Source: Lacibacter sp. H407 (GTDB lineage: Bacteria; Bacteroidota; Bacteroidia; Chitinophagales; Chitinophagaceae). Taken from it: a DNA stretch of 64,000 nt. The translations under genes were made by a program, and so were the position numbers. The DNA is taken from positions 62,001-126,000 of the forward strand of contig NZ_JBBKTU010000003.1 of the NCBI RefSeq assembly GCF_037892605.1, in the 5' to 3' direction. How positions within the stretch are numbered: position 1 is the first letter of the stretch; each line of letters begins with the position of its first letter. The notes under the pieces are model-generated. The model was not told where the DNA came from and did not search any database. It saw only the letters and a program-made list of their open reading frames with translations. Positions 26,382 through 35,561 of this stretch are shown here, piece by piece.

Positions 26382-27071
26382 ATGCAAGACACCAAAACCA
26401 CCATTAAACAATGGGCGACTGACGACAGGCCCCGGGAAAAGCTCTTGATGAAGGGTGCAGATGCCCTTAGTAACTCCGAATTAATTGCCATTTTGATCGG
26501 CTCCGGAACCTCTAAAAAATCAGCAGTAGATGTTGCTAAAGAGCTGTTAACCAGATCGAAAGACGATATTAATGAATTAGCAAAACTAAGCCTGAAAGAC
26601 TTAATGAAAACAAGCGGCATTGGTGAGGCCAGAGCGGTTACGATTGCAGCAGCGTTAGAGCTTGGGCGGAGGCGACAATCCGTAGAATCACTGAAAAAAA
26701 GCGTAAAAACAAGTGCTGATATCGCACGGTTTTTCCAGTCGCAATTGAAGGACAAACTTCATGAAGTATTTGCTGTTGCCTATCTCAACCGTGCCAATAA
26801 GATCAACCATATTGAAGTGATCAGCGAAGGTGGTATTACAGGTACTGTTGCTGATCCCCGCATCATTTTAAAAAAAGCATTGGAGTACAACGCTGTCAAT
26901 ATTGTGCTTTGCCACAACCACCCCAGTGGCAGTTTAAAACCAAGCCGTGCAGATGAAATGTTGACAAAAAAAATTAAAGAAGCTGCTGTGTTGCTGGATA
27001 TGAATGTGATCGATCACATTATTGTAAGTGAAGATGGGTATTACAGTTTTGCAGATGAAGGAATTTTATAA
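26382..27071 (+). CDS. radC: RadC/UPF0758 JAB-domain protein
   Basis: A 229-residue protein (start Met 26382, MQDTKTTIKQWATDDRPREKL, the family N-terminus; five codons upstream are in frame). An N-terminal helix-hairpin-helix-like part (to about 100) precedes the JAB/MPN+ domain with the metal site CHNHPSGSLKPSRAD (H183, H185, D196 in long-frame numbering). The name comes from an old DNA-repair assignment that has not held up; a metallo-hydrolase or nuclease role is possible. A terminator follows. Confidence 0.94.
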   Translation: MQDTKTTIKQWATDDRPREKLLMKGADALSNSELIAILIGSGTSKKSAVDVAKELLTRSKDDINELAKLSLKDLMKTSGIGEARAVTIAAALELGRRRQSVESLKKSVKTSADIARFFQSQLKDKLHEVFAVAYLNRANKINHIEVISEGGITGTVADPRIILKKALEYNAVNIVLCHNHPSGSLKPSRADEMLTKKIKEAAVLLDMNVIDHIIVSEDGYYSFADEGIL

Positions 27072-27089
27072 AACAGATCTGTATAGAAA

Positions 27090-27123
27090 AACAAAACCCT
27101 GCTTTGTAAGCAGGGTTTTTTAT
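27090..27123 (+). terminator. Terminator after radC
   Basis: AAAACCCTGCTT/AAGCAGGGTTTT stem (27094-27117 region) with TTGT loop and six T, between convergent radC and ssb; it may serve both strands. Confidence 0.88.
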
Positions 27124-27139
27124 TGACACTTCGTTGAAA

Positions 27140-27571
27140 TTAAAACGGAAGATCATCTGAATCTGCACCAATTGGTGGTTCGTTCATTGGTTGAGCAGGA
27201 GCATTGTAACCACCACTCTGTGGTTGATAGCCGCCGCCGTTTCCACCTTCACTGCTTTTGCTTCCCAGCAATTGAATGCTAAGTACACGCAATGATAAAG
27301 AAGCTCCGCTTTTACCATCTTGTGTCTGGTAGGTACGCACTTCGGGTGCACCTTCAACATATACCTGTGTTCCTTTTTTCAAATATGGTGCAATACCGGT
27401 ACGGTCGCTCCAGTAAGCACAATCTACCCAAATAGTTTTTTCACGCTGTGCGCCGGTACTGTCTTTGTATTTTTCTGTGTGAGCAACGGTGAAGTTCATC
27501 ACGTTCTTACCATTCACTGTGTTTGAAACACAATCCTTTCCCAGGTTTCCAATAACTTGTAACTTGATCAT
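27140..27571 (-). CDS. ssb: Single-stranded DNA-binding protein
   Basis: A 143-residue SSB. The OB fold runs from MIKLQVIGNLGKDCV to about residue 105 (KNVMNFTVAHTEKY; EKTIWVDCAYW; GTQVYVEGAPEVRTYQ), followed by a Gly/Gln/Pro-rich flexible linker and the acidic tip DSDDLPF that binds partner proteins. The start is Met 27571; 51 further codons are open upstream but carry no homologous sequence. Many Bacteroidota SSBs are this short. Confidence 0.96.
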   Translation of the reverse strand: MIKLQVIGNLGKDCVSNTVNGKNVMNFTVAHTEKYKDSTGAQREKTIWVDCAYWSDRTGIAPYLKKGTQVYVEGAPEVRTYQTQDGKSGASLSLRVLSIQLLGSKSSEGGNGGGYQPQSGGYNAPAQPMNEPPIGADSDDLPF

Positions 27572-27819
27572 AACTTGTTTTTTAGTGCTGAATAAATTTG
27601 TAGAAAGGCCAAAGTATGAATTTTGTTTGATATTCAAAAAGTGGTAATCCACATTTTGTAAAAGGGGTATACGTTTATGCGAATGAGCTTTGCAGTAACT
27701 CCTTGGTAAAGTATCCGGCACCAAAAAATTTGCAATTTTTCCTAACTGTTCACTACTGTTTAGAATTCACAAATCAACGCATTAACAAGATTAGGTGATT
27801 CGCTGAAACCTCTTCAAAT

Positions 27820-28272
27820 TTGATACAGATGAACCAGGAGATCACTACAGAAAATTTATTGGAACAAGGGCCTGTAATAGAAGCGGAACTGTTCCCTGAT
27901 GAAGCATCGTTTCTGAAGCTGAAAAATTTCGGTACGGCCGAACCGCATGCCCGTGTGAAATTGCTGGTTGATACAGGTTCCAATATTTCAGGAATTGATC
28001 GTTCCCTCATCCATGTACTTTCACTGGCGCCTTATCAACAGCATGTCGAAGAATGGGTTCGTGGTGAAGCAGGCAGCTGGCAGGTAAAACGTTATAATTG
28101 TGTACTTTATCTCCCCATATTTAAAAAAAAGGCATTAACGGTTGAAGTATTGGAAGGCGATTTCAGTTCGGCACCCTATGATGGAATCATTGGCCGTGAT
28201 GTGCTTCAGTTCTGCGATTTCAGATACGATGGACAACGCAATGTGTTTACACTTACTGCAAAAGACTTCTAG
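27820..28272 (+). CDS. Retropepsin-like aspartyl protease domain protein
   Basis: A 150-residue protein with one aspartyl-protease half: VKLLVDTGSNISGIDRSLI (D51-T52-G53) and a second conserved block APYDGIIGRDVLQFCDFRYDG. With a single DTG it would work as a homodimer, as in retroviral proteases. There is no signal peptide, so it is probably cytoplasmic. Start may be Met 27820 or Met 27829 (three codons later); neither has a clear ribosome site. Substrate unknown. Confidence 0.85.
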   Translation: MIQMNQEITTENLLEQGPVIEAELFPDEASFLKLKNFGTAEPHARVKLLVDTGSNISGIDRSLIHVLSLAPYQQHVEEWVRGEAGSWQVKRYNCVLYLPIFKKKALTVEVLEGDFSSAPYDGIIGRDVLQFCDFRYDGQRNVFTLTAKDF

Positions 28273-28286
28273 AACGCTATTTCCCG

Positions 28287-28294
28287 TAAATTTG
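28287..28294 (+). promoter_or_regulatory. Promoter -7 element TAAATTTG for mnmA
   Basis: Exact TAnnTTTG match, 42 bases before the mnmA start, in the gap after the aspartyl protease gene. It gives mnmA a short conventional leader. Confidence 0.55.
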
Positions 28295-28336
28295 CATCTT
28301 GCTTTTTTTTGAACGAAGCAGTTTAATTGAATTTTT

Positions 28337-29452
28337 ATGAGCCGGAAAGGAAAAGTGTTGGTAGCAATGAGTGGCGGTATTGACAGTACTGTTACAGCTC
28401 TCATGTTGCATCATGAGGGTTACGAAGTAGTGGGCATCACCATGAAAACATGGGACTATGCCAGCAGTGGAACAGGTGCTAAGGGAAAGAAGGAAACAGG
28501 CTGTTGCAACTTAGATAGTTTTAATGATGCCCGGGCTGCTGCAGTGCAACACGGTTTTCCGCATTACATTCTTGATATACGTGATGAATTTGGCGATTTT
28601 GTGATTGAGAATTTTGTGGATGAATATCTTAACGGCCGCACTCCCAACCCATGCGTTTTGTGCAATACACATATCAAATGGCGGGCACTGTTGAAAAGAG
28701 CCGATGCCATGAATTGCGATTTTATTGCAACGGGCCATTATGCAAACGTGCATCAACACGAAAATGGTCGCCACTTTATCAGCAAAGGTGTGGATGAAAC
28801 AAAAGACCAGAGTTATGTACTCTGGGGATTGCAGCAAGATTTATTGCAACGTACGTTATTACCATTGGGTGGTTATCGCAAGACAGAGATCAGGCAAATG
28901 GCATTGGACTATGGTTATCCTGAACTGGCGAAAAAAGCTGAGAGCTATGAAATTTGCTTTGTGCCTGATAATGATTACCGTGGTTTCTTAAAACGCCGTG
29001 TAGATGGACTGGAAGAAAGAGTAAATGGCGGAAATTTTGTTGATAAAACAGGAAAAATTCTTGGTCAGCATAAAGGCTATCCATTCTATACCATTGGTCA
29101 ACGCAAAGGCTTAGATATTACGTTTGGTAAACCTGTGTTTGTAACAGAGATCCTTCCCGAAACCAATACCGTTGTACTGGGCGATGAAGAAGACCTGAAC
29201 AAACAGGAAATGCAGGTGGGCAAGATCAATATGCTGAAATACGATACCATTACACCGGGCATGGAAGCAGTTACCAAGATCCGTTACAAAGACAAAGGCA
29301 CGCTATCGAACCTTTACCCAAATGCCGACGGAACAGTGAATGTTCGCTTTTATGAAGAAGCCAAAGGCATTGCACCGGGCCAAAGTGCCGTGTTTTACGA
29401 AGGCGACGAGGTAATAGGCGGCGGTATTATTATGCGGAAACCAATCGTTTAA
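28337..29452 (+). CDS. mnmA: tRNA-specific 2-thiouridylase MnmA
   Basis: A 371-residue enzyme that makes 2-thiouridine at wobble position 34 of Lys, Glu and Gln tRNAs. The PP-loop VLVAMSGGIDSTVTALML binds ATP; C106 in NPCVLCN is the expected nucleophile and C207 in SYEICFVPDNDYRGFL the persulfide cysteine. GHYANV, KDQSYVLWGL and YTIGQRKGL are further family blocks. Full length, with its own promoter and terminator. Confidence 0.97.
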   Translation: MSRKGKVLVAMSGGIDSTVTALMLHHEGYEVVGITMKTWDYASSGTGAKGKKETGCCNLDSFNDARAAAVQHGFPHYILDIRDEFGDFVIENFVDEYLNGRTPNPCVLCNTHIKWRALLKRADAMNCDFIATGHYANVHQHENGRHFISKGVDETKDQSYVLWGLQQDLLQRTLLPLGGYRKTEIRQMALDYGYPELAKKAESYEICFVPDNDYRGFLKRRVDGLEERVNGGNFVDKTGKILGQHKGYPFYTIGQRKGLDITFGKPVFVTEILPETNTVVLGDEEDLNKQEMQVGKINMLKYDTITPGMEAVTKIRYKDKGTLSNLYPNADGTVNVRFYEEAKGIAPGQSAVFYEGDEVIGGGIIMRKPIV

Positions 29453-29480
29453 AACAATGATTTCGACACATATACGTTAT

Positions 29481-29507
29481 AAGGTACGCTTTGCGTGCCT
29501 TTTTTGT
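29481..29507 (+). terminator. Terminator of mnmA
   Basis: Stem AGGTACGC/GCGTGCCT (29482-29489 with 29493-29500, one G-T pair), three-base loop, then T run, 30 bases after the stop. Confidence 0.85.
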
Positions 29508-29652
29508 GCAGCGTTGAACGGTGATTTTGACTCTTAACAGCATGCGAAACCCGAAATCATTAACTAACTTAGCTGCATGATAAGATGCTGTGAAAATGGA
29601 TGTTTTCTTTTCCAGTAATCGATCAGGCCAATAACTAACGAAAAATATTCAG

Positions 29653-30465
29653 ATGAAATTCAAAGGAATTCCTGCCGTCCTCTTACGTAAAACAGCCCTT
29701 TTTACCGGTTGTGTTCTGCTATTAATCAGCAGTTGCAAACGCACCGAAACACTCGAAACACTTTCATTGGAAGAACTGATACCATTGCAGGTAGGCAAAT
29801 ACATTACTTATCGACTAGACTCGTTGGTTTTTACCAATAGTGGTAAATTAACAGAAGTTCATCGTTACCAGATAAAACATACGATTGACAGGCAATCAGT
29901 CGATAATCAAAATCGTCCTACATGGGTTGTCGTAACTTACATTAACGATTCTACAGGAATAGGACCATGGGTTCGAAACGGCACTTACACCATAACACCT
30001 GTTGATAAGCGATTAGAAGTGACAGAAAATAACCTTCGTGTCATAAAAATAAATTTACCCAGCCGTGTAGGTTTTACCTGGAAAGGAAATGCTTATTTAC
30101 CTGATCGCCCCTTTAATCCAGAATATCCGATCAGCATTGATGCAAACATGAGTTTGTGGGACTTCCAATTTGAAACAGTTAGTGCTAGTGAAACTGTTGG
30201 CAGCAATCAGCTAAATGACGTTACGACAATTTTTCATATTGATGAATCAGAAAACGTTCCACTGATAGGTCGTAGAGACACCTCATTTGCTTCACGTGAG
30301 TTCTCGATTGAAAAGTATGCAAAAAACATTGGCCTTGTGTACCGTGAATTTGAGTTGTGGGAAAATCAACCTCGTCCTAAAACATCCGGTAACCCACCCC
30401 AAATTTCATATGATCCTGTCCGCATTGGCTTTGGAATTAAAATGTGGATGATCGACAAAAACTAA
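29653..30465 (+). CDS. Hypothetical lipoprotein
   Basis: A 270-residue exported protein with a lipoprotein signal: hydrophobic segment 14-25 and lipobox LISSC with C28, followed by KRTET. The mature part (LEELIPLQVGKYITYRLDSLVF...) resembles Bacteroidota lipoproteins of unknown function with a beta-rich fold; I see no catalytic motif. Its last 22 codons overlap the long frame of the next gene, but the real start of that gene is 20 bases downstream, so the two are a tight pair and probably co-transcribed. Confidence 0.8.
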   Translation: MKFKGIPAVLLRKTALFTGCVLLLISSCKRTETLETLSLEELIPLQVGKYITYRLDSLVFTNSGKLTEVHRYQIKHTIDRQSVDNQNRPTWVVVTYINDSTGIGPWVRNGTYTITPVDKRLEVTENNLRVIKINLPSRVGFTWKGNAYLPDRPFNPEYPISIDANMSLWDFQFETVSASETVGSNQLNDVTTIFHIDESENVPLIGRRDTSFASREFSIEKYAKNIGLVYREFELWENQPRPKTSGNPPQISYDPVRIGFGIKMWMIDKN

Positions 30466-30485
30466 AATTGAAGCGGGGTGCGTGC

Positions 30486-32465
30486 ATGAAAGTGATGCCA
30501 TACTTACTGATCGTTGTTTTGCTGATGCTGTTTACAGTATCAGTCAAAGGTCAGCAAACAAAGCATGTGATCTTTTTTACGGATAAGAACGAAACCAGTT
30601 TCTCCCTCTCCCAACCTTCTTCCTATTTATCTGCACGTGCTGTTGCACGAAGACTGAAATATAGTATTGCTGTCGACAGCAGTGATTTACCCATTATTCC
30701 AAGATACATTGATAGTGTAATTGCAAGTGGCAACGTTACGCTCATTGGCCGCTTGCGTTGGATGAATGCCATCATCATTCAAACAAGTGATGCAACAGCA
30801 TTAACCAAAATCAACAGTTTTCCGTTTGTAAAAACCCGTACCGGTATTGCATTGCGAAAAACAACAGCAGGCCGACTGCAAAAAAATAATGAAGTCATCT
30901 CCCCTGTTCCCGCAACAATACAACAACGTTCTCAAGCAGTGCTAGCTGATACGTTGAATTATGGAAGTGCCTCGAACCAGATAAAAATTCATAATGGAAA
31001 TTTTCTGCACAATATCGGTGCACGTGGGCAAGGCATGCACATGGCTTTTTTAGACGGAGGTTTTTTCGGCTATCTCACAAATCCTTTTTTTGATAGTGTA
31101 CGTTTACAAAACCGCATTCTGGCCACTCGTGATTTTGTGTTGAATGAAACAAGTGTGAATGAAGACAATGCACATGGTATGGCTTGTTTTTCCATTGTTG
31201 CAGGAAACATACCCGGCAGTTATATTGGCGCTGCGCCCTCTGCTTCTTTTTATTTATTACGAACGGAAGATGTGTTTACTGAACAGATCATTGAAGAATA
31301 CAATTGGGGAATGGGTGCTGAATATGCTGACAGTGCAGGTGTTGATGTAATCAGCTCTTCTGTTGGTTACAGTACATACGATGATGCTTCCTTCAATCAT
31401 ACGTATGCAGAGATGAATGGCAACACAACCATTGTAAGCCGATATGCAGATATGGCTGCGAAAAAAGGATTGCTGGTTGTTAACAGCGCAGGTAATGAAG
31501 GAAACAGCAGTTGGAAATATATCGTGGCGCCTGCTGATGGTGATAGTGTATTAAGTGTAGGTGCTGTAAACAGCGCAGGAATCATAGGAAGCTTTTCCAG
31601 CTTTGGCCCCACAAGCGATGGACAAATAAAACCGGATGTTGTTTCTGTTGGGCAAGGAACCTATTTATCAACTACTGCCGGCACTGTAGGTACCAGTAAC
31701 GGCACTTCTTTTTCAGGGCCGAATATGGCGGGACTTGCTACTTGCTTGTGGCAACTGTTTCCCGAATTCAACAATTACAAGATCATTGAAACATTACGAC
31801 AAAGTGCTGACCGATACCCGACACCACATGAGCAGTATGGCTATGGTATAACCGATATGAAAACGGCAACAGGTATTTTAGTAGCCCGTCTATCAACCCT
31901 CACTACATCCATCAATAATTGCACAACAACAATTCAATGGAACAGTAAAGATATTTCCAGCATGTTGTACAGGATCGAACGAAAATTACCCGGCGATACA
32001 AATTATACAACCATTGAAACAGTTACTGCAAAAGGCAACGCTTTTTCGAATCAATCATATCAATACAACGATGTGATCAACAACAGTAGTGCTGGAAATG
32101 TAAACTACCGCATTGTACAGGTGATCGATACAAGCGCCATCGGCTACAGAGCCTATGCCATCGATTCTTCCACTGTAGCGTTAACCAGTAACTGCATTTC
32201 TAACACAAGAGCAACGAAGTTGCTGATTTTCCCTAATCCAACTGACCGTGATCTGCAGCTTCGCTTCATGGAACAAAGCAGTGATCGTTTCAGCATCAGC
32301 ATTTATAACATGTTAGGGCAATTGTTATTTAGCGATCAATACAACAAACCAATTGGCATGGTTACACATACCATCTCCGTTGGCAAATTTGCAACAGGGA
32401 AATATCTGCTCGTAGTGAAAAAAAATGGACAGCAATATGCGGTGGAAGAATTTGTAAAACATTAA
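30486..32465 (+). CDS. T9SS-exported S8 family serine peptidase (subtilase)
   Basis: A 659-residue secreted protease. Start Met 30486 gives a clean signal peptide (MKVMPYLLIVVLLMLFTVS, ending VKGQ). The catalytic triad is D190 (MAFLDGGFFG), H230 (NEDNAHGMACFS), oxyanion N337 (NSAGNEG) and S408 (NGTSFSGPNMAG). A linker domain with fibronectin-like sequence (about 460-560) precedes a C-terminal type A sorting domain (LLIFPNPTDRDLQLRF ... YLLVVKKNGQQY), which directs export by the type IX system and surface attachment. The lipoprotein upstream could be a partner; this is inference. Confidence 0.93.
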   Translation: MKVMPYLLIVVLLMLFTVSVKGQQTKHVIFFTDKNETSFSLSQPSSYLSARAVARRLKYSIAVDSSDLPIIPRYIDSVIASGNVTLIGRLRWMNAIIIQTSDATALTKINSFPFVKTRTGIALRKTTAGRLQKNNEVISPVPATIQQRSQAVLADTLNYGSASNQIKIHNGNFLHNIGARGQGMHMAFLDGGFFGYLTNPFFDSVRLQNRILATRDFVLNETSVNEDNAHGMACFSIVAGNIPGSYIGAAPSASFYLLRTEDVFTEQIIEEYNWGMGAEYADSAGVDVISSSVGYSTYDDASFNHTYAEMNGNTTIVSRYADMAAKKGLLVVNSAGNEGNSSWKYIVAPADGDSVLSVGAVNSAGIIGSFSSFGPTSDGQIKPDVVSVGQGTYLSTTAGTVGTSNGTSFSGPNMAGLATCLWQLFPEFNNYKIIETLRQSADRYPTPHEQYGYGITDMKTATGILVARLSTLTTSINNCTTTIQWNSKDISSMLYRIERKLPGDTNYTTIETVTAKGNAFSNQSYQYNDVINNSSAGNVNYRIVQVIDTSAIGYRAYAIDSSTVALTSNCISNTRATKLLIFPNPTDRDLQLRFMEQSSDRFSISIYNMLGQLLFSDQYNKPIGMVTHTISVGKFATGKYLLVVKKNGQQYAVEEFVKH

Positions 32466-32546
32466 AATTGTTGTCTGCGTACCTGAAAGCTGACTGAACA
32501 ACATTCAATTTAAAAGATGTGCAGACACACTTTGGGTGTGCAGACA

Positions 32547-33722
32547 TCAACTCTTCTTCAACAACGCAGCAAACATCGTATCAGCTTTGAGTGAATAGCC
32601 TTTGATCAGCTCCTGTTTTACTAATTGCAAATTCAATTCTTGCTTCATCCAATCAATATTGTCTTCGTTTTCTTTTTTAAATACGGAGCAGGTGATGTAT
32701 AAAAAATATCCGTTGGGCTTTAGCTGCGTTATTGCGTTGGAAATAATTTTCTTCTGCAAGGAACAATAAGTATCAATAGATACTGATTGAAAGAAAGATA
32801 ACTGCTCAGGTGTTCGCCCCCACGTACCGGAGCCGCTACAGGGAACATCGGCGATGATTAGATCAAAGGCAGATTGGCGAGTAGTTAGTGGCGAGTGAAG
32901 AGACAAGTCTCTTATAAAACTTTTATAGTTTCTTATTCCAGCCTCTTGGAAACGTTTTTTCAAATTGATGAGAATACTTTCACGAACATCACTTACTGTT
33001 AGATCAATTTCTCCGAGGACATCTTTTGCAATGATGGATTTACCGCCGCTGGCTGCACAGCAATCCCAAACGTTCCATTTTACACTTTCGATTTCCGTTT
33101 TTAGATTTTCGAGAAACTCTCCCACCCGTTGCGAACTGTAATCCTGCACTACTGCATCCTTATTCAACATGATGATTTCTTCAATCTTTGTTGCATTGGG
33201 CAATGCAATTGTATTATCACCCATCAATTGAAACGAAACATCAGCAGATCTCAATTGATGAAGTACAGTTTCTTTTCGTCCGGGTCGTATTCGGATAAAA
33301 AGATCAGGTTGTTGCAAATGGCTGAATGCAAATTCATCCGCATCAATTCCTTCACTCAACTCTTTGGTAAATGGAAAAATGGAAGAAGCATCAACAACAG
33401 CATTCAACAGTTTCAATTTTTTTTCGAGCTGCATTTCAATTACATCATTCCACTCGGACTTTAAATGTTGTAGCAGTTCATTGGAGGTGCGACTGCTGAG
33501 AAATAATCCGGCTAATAACTTTTCTTCAATGGAAACATCCGGCAATGACTTACCTAACCGGAAATAACAATAACAAAGCTGAGTGATCTGCTTCCGGTCT
33601 TTACTGCCGAATTTTTTATTGGCTGCAAATTGCTTTTTCAAATGCGATGCAAACGGCTCAGCACCGCTATAAGCCTCGATGATCTTTTGTGCTGAATTGA
33701 TATGCGAATAATAACGGCTCAT
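32547..33722 (-). CDS. RsmB/NOP-family RNA (cytosine-5) methyltransferase
   Basis: A 391-residue enzyme. The N-terminal NusB-like part is followed by a Rossmann methyltransferase domain: WDCCAASGGKSIIAKDVLG (SAM site), IADVPCSGSGTWGRTPEQ (motif IV, with the cysteine that assists release) and GYFLYITCSVFKKENE (motif VI, with the catalytic TCS cysteine). It likely methylates rRNA or tRNA cytosine. Start Met 33722 begins the conserved MSRYYSHINSAQKIIEAY; the 34-codon extension looks like chance ORF. Convergent with the subtilase; 81-base gap with only a weak 5-bp hairpin. Confidence 0.9.
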   Translation of the reverse strand: MSRYYSHINSAQKIIEAYSGAEPFASHLKKQFAANKKFGSKDRKQITQLCYCYFRLGKSLPDVSIEEKLLAGLFLSSRTSNELLQHLKSEWNDVIEMQLEKKLKLLNAVVDASSIFPFTKELSEGIDADEFAFSHLQQPDLFIRIRPGRKETVLHQLRSADVSFQLMGDNTIALPNATKIEEIIMLNKDAVVQDYSSQRVGEFLENLKTEIESVKWNVWDCCAASGGKSIIAKDVLGEIDLTVSDVRESILINLKKRFQEAGIRNYKSFIRDLSLHSPLTTRQSAFDLIIADVPCSGSGTWGRTPEQLSFFQSVSIDTYCSLQKKIISNAITQLKPNGYFLYITCSVFKKENEDNIDWMKQELNLQLVKQELIKGYSLKADTMFAALLKKS

Positions 33723-33844
33723 GGTTGCAAAGAAAAGGAAATAAGAACAGAGGGCAACACCAATGAGGTTTGCAGCCCAGGGATGCAGCCCGGCAAACCT
33801 CATAAGTGTATTAATGCGCTGCAAAACTTATAGGTATGTTGAAA

Positions 33845-33873
33845 TAAAAAAGTCCCACTGCAAAGCGGGACCC
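33845..33873 (-). terminator. Terminator of the 2-oxoglutarate dehydrogenase E2 gene
   Basis: Stem with GTCCC/GGGAC ends (33852-33856 with 33867-33871), one internal A-C mismatch and a four-base loop; the minus strand continues with six T. It lies 36 bases after the E2 stop. Confidence 0.82.
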
Positions 33874-33908
33874 ATTATGCAAGTAACCGTTAGAAGTTAC
33901 GAGGTGTT

Positions 33909-35132
33909 TTATACTTCTAACAAAGTCTTCACCGGATCTTTCCCAAACAATAACAGTTCAGGATTTTCCAGCAATTCCTTTACACGAACTAAAAAGCTCA
34001 CACTCTCTCTTCCATCTATAATACGATGATCATAACTTAATGCCAGGTACATCATTGGACGAACCACTACTTGTCCGTTCACTGCCATTGGTCGCTCCTG
34101 AATTTTGTGCATTCCTAAGATAGCACTTTGCGGTAAATTAATAATCGGTGTACTCATCAAACTTCCAAACACACCACCATTAGTGATTGTGAATGTTCCG
34201 CCGGTGAGTTCTTCCATCGTCAATTTATTATCTCTTGCTTTACCTGCAAGTTCAACCACTTTCTTTTCTACATCGGCCATGCTCATACTTTCAACATTCC
34301 GCATAACAGGCACGGTTAAACCACGTGGTGTAGAAACAGCGATCGAAATATCTGCATAATCATGATAAATAATTTCTTCTGCATCAATCGATGCATTCAC
34401 TGCCGGCCATTCGCTCAATGCAATAGCACATGCTTTACCAAAGAAACTCATGAACCCAAGATTCACGCCATGAAGTTCTTTGAATTTGTCTTTGTATTTC
34501 GTGCGGATCTCCATGATGCGGCCCATATCCACTTCATTAAATGTGGTGAGCATGGCAGTGGTATTCTTGCTTTCCACCAAACGACGGCTGATGGTTTTAC
34601 GCAGGTTGCTCATTTTTTCTTTCCGCACATTACGGCTAAACAATTCTGCACCTTTAAATGCCTGCTTGCCGGGATTCGAAATCGCCTGCAACACATCATC
34701 CTTTAAAATCTTTCCACCAGTACCGGATGCTTTGATCGTTTGCGGATCAACTTTCTTATCAGCAATGATTGCTGCTGCAACAGGTGTTGCTTTAATATCG
34801 TTTGCAATTGCTGTAACAGGCGCAGTTGATTTTGCTTCTTCTTTTTTTGGTGCTTCTGCTTTCGGCGCTTCTGCAATAGCTGCTCCTTCAGGCTTAGGTG
34901 CTGTTTCATCGATCTGACAAACAACATCACCTATCGTTAATGTATCGCCTTCCTGTGCACCGTGTTTGAGAATACCCGCCTGCTCAGCATTAATTTCAAA
35001 CGTTGCCTTTTCACTTTCCAGCTCAGCGATCACTTCATCACGTTCAACCCATGCACCATCGGGCTTGGTCCATTTGAGTAACGACACTTCACTTATCGAT
35101 TCACCTACAGTAGGAACTTTTATATCAATCAT
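33909..35132 (-). CDS. odhB: Dihydrolipoyllysine-residue succinyltransferase (2-oxoglutarate dehydrogenase E2)
   Basis: A 407-residue E2. The lipoyl domain is 1-78 with K42 in [13 protein letters not shown] as the lipoylation site; an Ala/Glu/Lys/Pro-rich linker (about 80-125) follows; then a peripheral-subunit-binding domain ([20 protein letters not shown]), and the catalytic domain with [18 protein letters not shown] (catalytic His and Asp). The [11 protein letters not shown] start is the 2-oxoglutarate type. Start Met 35132 is the family start. Unlike the common sucA-sucB arrangement the E1 gene is about 8 kb away at 43012-45762 on the same strand. Confidence 0.95.
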   Translation of the reverse strand: MIDIKVPTVGESISEVSLLKWTKPDGAWVERDEVIAELESEKATFEINAEQAGILKHGAQEGDTLTIGDVVCQIDETAPKPEGAAIAEAPKAEAPKKEEAKSTAPVTAIANDIKATPVAAAIIADKKVDPQTIKASGTGGKILKDDVLQAISNPGKQAFKGAELFSRNVRKEKMSNLRKTISRRLVESKNTTAMLTTFNEVDMGRIMEIRTKYKDKFKELHGVNLGFMSFFGKACAIALSEWPAVNASIDAEEIIYHDYADISIAVSTPRGLTVPVMRNVESMSMADVEKKVVELAGKARDNKLTMEELTGGTFTITNGGVFGSLMSTPIINLPQSAILGMHKIQERPMAVNGQVVVRPMMYLALSYDHRIIDGRESVSFLVRVKELLENPELLLFGKDPVKTLLEV

Positions 35133-35306
35133 ATCAATTCGTTGGTTGAGAGTGTTGCAAATTTCGGGGAAAAACAGATAGAAACACAAGAAAAAACCCG
35201 CTTATAAACCGTTTACTCAATAAACCCATCCCTTTGCTAAACCGGACTGGTAAAACAACCAGCACCATATTACTTTCGTTTCGGCAATTCACCTGCAAGC
35301 AATTTT

Positions 35307-35486
35307 ATGAAACACATCTTTACCGGTTTACTGGCAGTAATTATCGCTAACCTGCTTGCTGCCCAAAACGGACTGGTCATTACACCCGGCAAACAGCTAA
35401 CTATAAGTGGCAATGCCACACTCACCTGCAAATACGCTGACCTTAACAACAACGGCACCTTTGAGCCGGGGAATGGCTCAATATGA
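35307..35486 (+). CDS. Short secreted ORF, remnant of a larger surface protein (59 aa)
   Basis: This frame is too short for most gene finders. It encodes a signal peptide (MKHIFTGLLAVIIANLLAAQ) followed by NGLVITPGKQLTISGNATLT and NNNGTFEPGNGSI, then TGA. The second part resembles the beginning of large Bacteroidota surface proteins, where an NNGTFxxGNGxV segment starts a long beta-solenoid; here it stops after one turn. It has a possible -7 element (TACTTTCG, 35271-35278) and a clear terminator 27 bases after the stop. It is either a remnant of a decayed gene or a true small secreted protein. Confidence 0.5.
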   Translation: MKHIFTGLLAVIIANLLAAQNGLVITPGKQLTISGNATLTCKYADLNNNGTFEPGNGSI

Positions 35487-35512
35487 AGACGGGCGCAGAA
35501 GGTTTTAATTAC

Positions 35513-35540
35513 AGAACCCCTCGTTGTTGAGGGGTTTTGC
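35513..35540 (+). terminator. Terminator after the 59-codon ORF
   Basis: Eight-base perfect stem AACCCCTC/GAGGGGTT (35515-35522 with 35529-35536), six-base loop and short T run. It lies between the small plus-strand ORF and the convergent DUF3857 gene. Confidence 0.8.
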
Positions 35541-35561
35541 TATTAGTATGAAAATGAAAGA

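Noticed and set aside
32502-32546. Weak hairpin CACAC/GTGTG between subtilase and RsmB genes
   Set aside because: Only five base pairs and no T run, so not called as a terminator.
34703-34930. Lys/Gln-rich minus frame (75 aa)
   Set aside because: It is the shifted reading of the low-complexity linker in the E2 gene.
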